Assembly: GCF_030253575.1 (NCBI RefSeq)
Contig: NC_080559.1
Location: 30,716,501 to 30,780,500, forward strand
Direction of reading: 5' to 3'
DNA from: Rhododendron vialii
Taxonomy: Eukaryota > Streptophyta > Magnoliopsida > Ericales > Ericaceae
Length of the DNA stretch: 64,000 bases
Made by a program: the position numbers and the translations under genes. Position 1 is the stretch's first letter, and each line of letters starts with the position of its first letter. Below are positions 58,140-64,000 of this stretch, piece after piece. The notes under the pieces were generated by a model, which did no database searches, was not told where the DNA came from, and saw only the letters and a list, made by a program, of their open reading frames with translations.

Positions 58140-59120
58140 ATGTCGGTTAGCGAGCTCGCCTGCACCTACGCCGCCTTGATCCTTCACGACGATGGGATCC
58201 CCGTCACTGTAATCTTCATCCCTCCTCATATCTATCTACTGCTGCGTTTCGTACTTTGCGGATTTTTTTTTTCTTTTTCCAATAAGTTGTTTATACTATA
58301 TGTTTGTACACGTCTATTTTGTGGAATATGGCATACCATGTGACTGCGGCTTTTGTCAAACCCTAAAAGGCTAAAACGAAAGAATTATTATGTATAGATA
58401 AAATTATTTTTGAGGGAATACACTCGGGCTATTTTGAAATTGAATCAAATTGGAGGAAAATTAATCTCTAATGAAATCTGATTTATGAATGTAGAATTGG
58501 GGGAGACGAAAGCAGTTTTTGGTCCTTCTTGGCAGTTTCTTTAGGAGGTTTAAGGGTAGTTTAGAAATTAATACGTGAGCTAGCCTCAAACTAAGGTTCA
58601 CATCGTGAACGGTGCTCCCTTTGTTATAGTAATTTATCTCTAGGGGGAACATATGGGGGGATGTTCTTTGTTTAGAAGATATGACCTATTAAGTTTGATG
58701 AATTATTGCGAAAGGTTCACATCAAAATGTATAATTGTTGTTGGTAGGCGGAAAAGATTGCTGCCCTTGTTAAAGCAGCGAATGTGAGTGTGGAATCATT
58801 CTGGCCTAGCCTCTTTGCAAAGCTGGTTGAGAAGAGGAACATCGAAGACCTCATCCTGAACGTTGGATCTGGTGGAGGTGGTGCAGCTGTTGCCTTTTCT
58901 GCTCCTGCTGCTGGCGGCGCTGCTGCGGCAGCTGCCCCAGCCGCAGCTGCGGTTGAGGAGAAGAAGGTAATAAAACATCTCTGTTCTAGTCATTTATTGC
59001 CAAGGTTATGAAAGATAGAACTTTTGTGTGATTGATTGGGAGGTTTGCGTTTTGATGTTTTTGCAGGAAGAACCAAAGGAAGAGAGCGATGAAGACATGG
59101 GATTCTCTTTGTTCGATTAG
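58140..59120 (+). CDS. RPP1: 60S acidic ribosomal protein P1
   Basis: The CDS is join(58140..58208,58748..58966,59067..59120), 113 residues with GT-AG introns in phase 0. Residues 1-65 form the helical dimerisation domain ([16 protein letters not shown], then [20 protein letters not shown]). Residues about 70-92 are the Ala/Gly-rich hinge. The acidic end terminates in [11 protein letters not shown], the conserved P-protein tail that recruits elongation factors to the GTPase centre. P1 pairs with P2 and binds P0 on the 60S stalk in the cytosol. A leader intron is plausible from 58041 to 58115, starting GTACTCTC and ending TGTAG. Length and exon structure are standard for plant P1. Confidence 0.96.
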
Positions 59121-60914
59121 GTCGCTTTGTCTGGGTCTTCGGCAACATTGGGGCTCAACTTTATTCTTAGTGCTTATTTTGAAATTTTGTTTTTTTTTTC
59201 CATAGCGTATAATTGCTGTGTTTTTCACTGTTGACCTTTAAGATGGATCTATCTGGTAGAAATTTCATATTAAAACTAGATTTGTCTGTCTGAAGTTTTC
59301 TATGTCAAGCTTGTTGTTTGTGGTAATTCTTGAGTTGTTCGTGTTTTTTTTTTGAATTTCTTTCATGTTTTGCAAATGGCCGCATGCTAACTAGTTTAGT
59401 CGGCAAGTGATTGGGCTATATTGGCATGTTTGATTCTCCTAGTAGATTATTAGAATGGTTTATGAATGCTGTAGAAACCTTATTTACTGGTATTTTGATG
59501 CAAGCATCACACATCTGTTTGCATATTAGTTGGATTACTTAGCCTGTAGGATTTTGGGAATCAAACATAGGTTGCAATTGCCCCTGCCCCCTGAACTGAT
59601 CCTAAATTCCCAGGAAAGGATGTGGAGTAGGACTTCTGCTAATTTTGGGGCCCTTCTGCCCTCCCAATTGGGTTGTTCGTCCCCTCTTGATTCACACAGT
59701 ATTCTTGCTTTGGGTGCTCCTGCTGAAGTGATAGCCTTGGGACATGCTTCTCGAGTTCGGTAGGCAAAACACATACACTTGATTTTAGTAGAACATTTAT
59801 GCCAATGTACCTTTTGTCCATTGGCACGAACTAGTCTAGTTCCCTAAGTGCATACCAAGGTACAGCTTTATCGTATGGATGGCAATACAAAAGAAGCTGA
59901 GAGCTAAGATAAGCTTTGTAACCTTAACAGGGGAGTTATCTTTTTTAGCTGTTTGCTCCTTCTGCCATCAAGAAATAGAATCTGTACCTCACATCCTCTT
60001 TGGCTGCCTCTATTCCAGGCACATTTGGCAGAAGGTTTGCCATGTAAGTGGTGCTTCTAAGCCACAACACACTTGGGATGCTGAAATTTTGTGGCCCATT
60101 GGTATATATTAAGTGGTAAATCATTTGGCACAAAGTTAGGAACCTTGCTTGGGTTGCTATGACATACTATACTACATATAGCAAGAAAGAACCTACAGAG
60201 TTTTTCAAGACATTCATTGATCTTTTTTTGATGAACACATTAAGAAAATGTACACAGAATAAATTCCCAGTTACTGTCTGTAAAGCAAATGCCATTTAAC
60301 ACCATGCTCTGGAACCGTTGGTGAATCCTCCCAAGGGGTTTTTTTTTTCCCTTATCAAAAAAGTTTCCCTGAGTTTTTACTTGTTGGAAGGTATGCTTTC
60401 TTGATTCTCGTAAGATCGTTCTCCTTGATTTGGTTGTTCAACAAGTAAATGAACACGTTTCCCGGAAGGTCCGTTATAGGCAGAAGAATGCCAATTGTTG
60501 TGAACAAAATTTTTGTAGTTGGAGGATTGTGAATAGGGATGCCAGAATGCAGAAGAATAGTACGTTTATCTTTGCTGGATTATATTCTATTTGGGATTTA
60601 GAGGGGCCACAATGGGTCTCTGCATATGACTAGCCTATTGTCTCCATTTTACCAACGCTGCATATGAAGTAAAGAATTTGGTATGGCAGGAGCCGCAGGA
60701 ATACAAACAACTCTGGTAATTGGTTCAACAAGGTTCGATTTTTTAATTACACTATCGAACACCATTACAATAGTCACACTCGGGACCTTTCTGGTAACCA
60801 TCCGTTTTTCAATCCATCTACTTGAAAGATTACAAGTTTTGAGTATGGTACTATTCAGTAAGAACCGTCAAAATTAACTACTAGTAAGTAGCCCCAGGAA
60901 CAGCAGTTTGGTGC
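59121..60914. other. Convergent 3' region of P1 and GBSS with a LINE relic
   Basis: Between the stop codons of P1 and granule-bound starch synthase lies 1.8 kb with one recognisable item, the LINE zinc-binding fragment at 59850-60250. Other frames (59530-59763, 60430-60633) are anonymous. Confidence 0.55.
59850..60250 (+). mobile_element. LINE relic encoding the RVT zinc-binding domain
   Basis: The plus frame reads IPRYSFIVWMAIQKKLRA, then CSFCHQEIESVPHILFGCLY, then SRHIWQKVC. This is the zf-RVT domain at the C-terminal end of plant L1-type LINE polyproteins. The frame hits a stop at 60110-60112, but decayed downstream sequence (VRNLAWVAMTYY) is still recognisable. The reverse transcriptase itself is absent, so this is a short dead fragment. 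Confidence 0.75.
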
Positions 60915-63864
60915 TCAAGGAGTTGCAACGTTCTCTTTAGCAAGAGGAGCTATCTCCTCCCCATCAACACCTGGTTTGCTGCCAGCTCCCTCCATGCTCA
61001 ACAGCAGCTTCTCCCACTTCTTTGCAGGCTCCTGTTTCGCAAACAAAGGGCAACAAATCCATTACATTTTCATTTAAATGGCTTCAGAAACTTAAAAGCA
61101 CCCTGTAATTGACTAGGAGTCTGTAATATTGTGTGCGCTTATCTTCCGAGCCTAATAGTCATACATGTACATGTAAGTGATTGCCTATTTGGTTGAACCA
61201 GAATCAGGAATGTTTGATGTAATCAAAAGTTTATGCCAATTATTCTCAATGACTCACCTTCCACGAGAGTTCTTGAGCCATGCAGTTCTGAATCATCTCT
61301 GCCAAAGCAGGGGTGCTGTAGGTTTGGAGTGCCCTCTTCACAGTCGTTGCCACTGCTTTCACATCAGCAGGATCGACAGTCTCGCACTGGAGCCAAGGTT
61401 TTTCAAGAATTAGTAGTCTTCATCAGTTAACTTGATTAGAAAAAAATGTCACACGAGAAAAGTATCATTACCTCAACGTTGAAGGCACCCATTTGGAATC
61501 CTGTAAAACCTTCTTTCACGGTGTCGAACAGTCCACCAGTTGAGGCAACAATGGGAATCTGTACCAAAAAGCCATCACTTCATTTGATGCAACTTCGAGT
61601 AGGTTTTGAAAAAGTAGTCCAACTCCAGTTAGATCATATATGCAGAATATGTCCGTCCAAGCACATGATAAGCATATGTAGTCTGCATTTTTTGTATGGT
61701 AAGTAGGTCTTGCTGTATATAGCACTTTCGATGCTTTTTATTTGTTTATGAGTAATTGGCAATTTTTTTTTTTTTGCTCGGCGAGTTATTGGCAACTTGG
61801 TCTTCTCTACAGCTTTTTTTCTCCCTTTGAACTGAATCAGGCTCCCTTGAGCAGGATATTATAAGTTTAAATGCAGGATGTAAAATATGGTGAAGAATAG
61901 AACGAGGGTCAGTACCGTTCCATATGGCATTGCTTGCAGCTGAATAAGACCGCATGGTTCAAATCTACTGGGGATCAACATAAAATCCACTCCAGCTATG
62001 ATCATATGGGCCAAAGGGCGATTGAACTTTGCCACTCCACGGGCCTTGTCAGGATACAGGTCTCCCAGTTCCTCAATCTGTTCCTCCATATGCTTTTTGC
62101 CAGTCCCCTAGAACAACACACCATAACCATTTCACACAAAATCGATTTTGGTTTTAGCAACAAAAGCAGCAACATTCAATCAAGTTATTTGCGTCTAGGA
62201 TTGATGCTTACGAGAATAATTATCTGTACATCCTCTCCAACAAACTGTGAAATGGCTTCTACAAGAATATCAGAACCTTTCTGCTCTTCAAGTCTACCGA
62301 TGAAGCCAATTACAGGAATGTTCCTATCAACAGGCAGCCCAACTTCTGCTTGTAGGGCTTCTTTCAAAATGGGCTTCGCATCCATCACCTGAAATTTGAC
62401 GAAAATTTTTCAATACATATCGTTGAGGCGTCTAGGCAAAAGGACTCGGAACTTCTAGAATAAAAAACTTACAGTTGTGGCATTGTACTTCACATCGATA
62501 TATTTGTCAGTAGATGGGTTCCACTCTTGTGCATCCATGCCATTCACAATACCAGTGATACCAGTCACGCGAAGGATGTTATCCAATTCCACACCTTTAT
62601 CTTCACCTGAAACAAGTTCGTGAGCGTAATAGGGGCTAACTGTCACAACCCTGTCTGATTCTAGTATCCCAGCCTTCATCCAGTTAATCTTCCTTCCCTT
62701 CACCGGCTTGTTATATCTGCAAAATCAGAAGAGAAATTGGCTCAAAGTTTATAAGACCTGTAGTTTGTGCAATGGGTTGCATTTATGTAAGCAACAATAT
62801 GCATACCCGTCCATGAAATCAAAAGATCCCTTAAATTGATCTGGGAGGTTTAGTAGTGAAAAATCTCCAAAGGCAAATCTGCCTTGGTAGGCAATGTTGT
62901 GAATGCAAAAAGCAACCTGGAAAGATTATTGTCGCATAATTAGCTGATTTTTAAACTCGGCCTTCACACGAGTCCCCATTGAAATTACCCATATTGAGGC
63001 GCATGCAATGAAATTACCTTGGCACTTTTATACATTCCCCTAGATTTGTACATAGTTTTTAGGTAGCAGGGAAGAAGAGCGGTGTGCCAATCGTTAGCAA
63101 TGAAAACAACGTTCTCTCCTGCATAACAGAAGTACTTCCTTCAATCAAATGGAACGCTTTGGACTAAAAGGTGAAGAAATTGTTAGGTACAGGAACTGGA
63201 GACCATACCATATGGTCCGGAGAAGTATTTGCTGCTGTTTAAATTCAGGACCCTTGGTGCTTCAAGAGCAGCCTGAGAGCCGTAGCAGTCCAAATTAGAT
63301 ATAGAACAACCATTTATTTGTTAACTTTTTTAGAATCAGAATAATTAAGGCAAAAGTCAACTGCAAGGAAAAATTCTCACCTGGCATAACAGGCTGAAGC
63401 GAAGTTGGTTGTCTTTATAATCCACTCCGGCCTTGGGACCATAGATTTTGGTTGCAGTTTTTCCCCACACCTTCAACAGTAAAACAGGAATAATCAATGC
63501 CCCTGAATGAATTTGCTTCTATACATGCTAAATCCTTTATCAATTTACCGTCTAAACTAACAACATCCACGGATGCAAAATTATACCTTCTCAAGGAAGA
63601 GTGGATGGTCTACGAAAACACGGTCAACACCTCGTTTGTAGCAGTGGAAGAAGCGAACGGTTTCAAGTCTGTCCCCGACTTTGATCTGTGCATGAAAAGG
63701 AAATTCTCGCAAGGAACTAACAACAAATTGAACTTTTTTAAGTGTTTAGCCTAAGCTAGCTTCAGATGAGTTCCGGAATCTACCTCAACGAACACCTCTG
63801 TATCCCAGGCATCTTTATACTGGTCGTATCGTGGTGATACTGTCATGACTCGGTGCCCATTGGC
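60915..63864 (-). CDS. GBSS1: Granule-bound starch synthase I (GBSSI/Waxy), C-terminal part
   Basis: Twelve exons: complement(join(60915..61031,61258..61386,61472..61558,61916..62107,62212..62388,62473..62716,62807..62916,63018..63118,63209..63272,63381..63470,63587..63685,63784..63864)), 496 residues. All junctions fit, and the frame enters from beyond 64000. Missing are the transit peptide and the first ADP-glucose motif KTGGL (about 110-120 residues). Present are [16 protein letters not shown] and the glycosyltransferase-5 C-terminal lobe: [28 protein letters not shown] and the second nucleotide loop STGGLFDTV. The end [14 protein letters not shown] is typical of GBSSI. The enzyme elongates amylose from ADP-glucose inside plastid starch granules. 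Confidence 0.96.
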
Positions 63865-64000
63865 CTGAAGAAGCAGTAAGCCACAACATAATATATAAGT
63901 TTTCTATGGATCAAACGAAGCGGGCGTTTGTTGCGATTTAGGTGCTGCAACTTGTGAGTATTTGTTACTTGGAAACCTGTGTCAATCTGTTTGTCACAGC

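Noticed and set aside
63870-64000. Possible next GBSS exon at the right edge
   Set aside because: The translated sequence does not match the expected KTGGL-containing exon. It is better read as intron, with the next exon beyond the window.

Overview
The window is nuclear DNA from a flowering plant, most likely a woody core eudicot. The evidence is GT-AG introns in almost every gene, plant-only families (GRF, GIF, IQD, PADRE, granule-bound starch synthase, chloroplast HSP21), Au-type SINEs, and Stowaway- and Tourist-like MITEs. I cannot place it to genus. Eleven protein genes are supported. For ten of them the exon chain was checked by hand for splice signals and reading phase. The eleventh, an F-box gene, has an uncertain 3' end.

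Layout, left to right. 1792-5339 (-) is a GRF-interacting factor (GIF). 6149-8098 (+) is an F-box protein. 11210-12952 (+) is a 72-residue conserved membrane protein. 17567-20017 (+) is a growth-regulating factor (GRF) with QLQ and WRC domains and an intact miR396 site. 23116-25690 (-) is an IQ67-domain (IQD) protein with an unusual internal triplication. 28751-29550 (+) is chloroplast HSP21 with heat-shock elements and a TATA box. 30203-30673 (-) is an N-myristoylated PADRE-domain protein. 35203-40696 (-) is a PAM2 plus double-RRM CID protein in ten exons. 46413-53967 (-) is a TFIIIC90-like subunit in fifteen exons. 58140-59120 (+) is ribosomal stalk protein P1. 60915-63864 (-) is the C-terminal 496 residues of granule-bound starch synthase, which runs off the right edge.

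The genes form no operon-like unit. Some local relations stand out. A GIF gene and a GRF gene, whose products form one transcriptional complex, lie only about 12 kb apart. The GIF and F-box genes are divergent over about 0.8 kb. HSP21 and the PADRE gene are convergent. Most genes carry a (CT)n/(GA)n microsatellite in the leader or proximal promoter, usually with CT on the sense strand.

Between genes the sequence is AT-rich and full of small non-autonomous elements: Au-like SINE relics in both orientations, one SINE split by a Tourist-like MITE with a TTA target duplication, at least four clear Stowaway MITEs, several foldback elements, microsatellites, and one LINE relic encoding an RVT zinc-binding domain. 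I saw no rRNA, tRNA or CRISPR sequence, no bacterial operon and no convincing LTR element. No wholly new system is evident. The best leads are the GRF-GIF linkage, the triplicated IQD linker, an overlapping uORF on the GRF gene, and a foldback or gene-capture-like element at 54764-55480.
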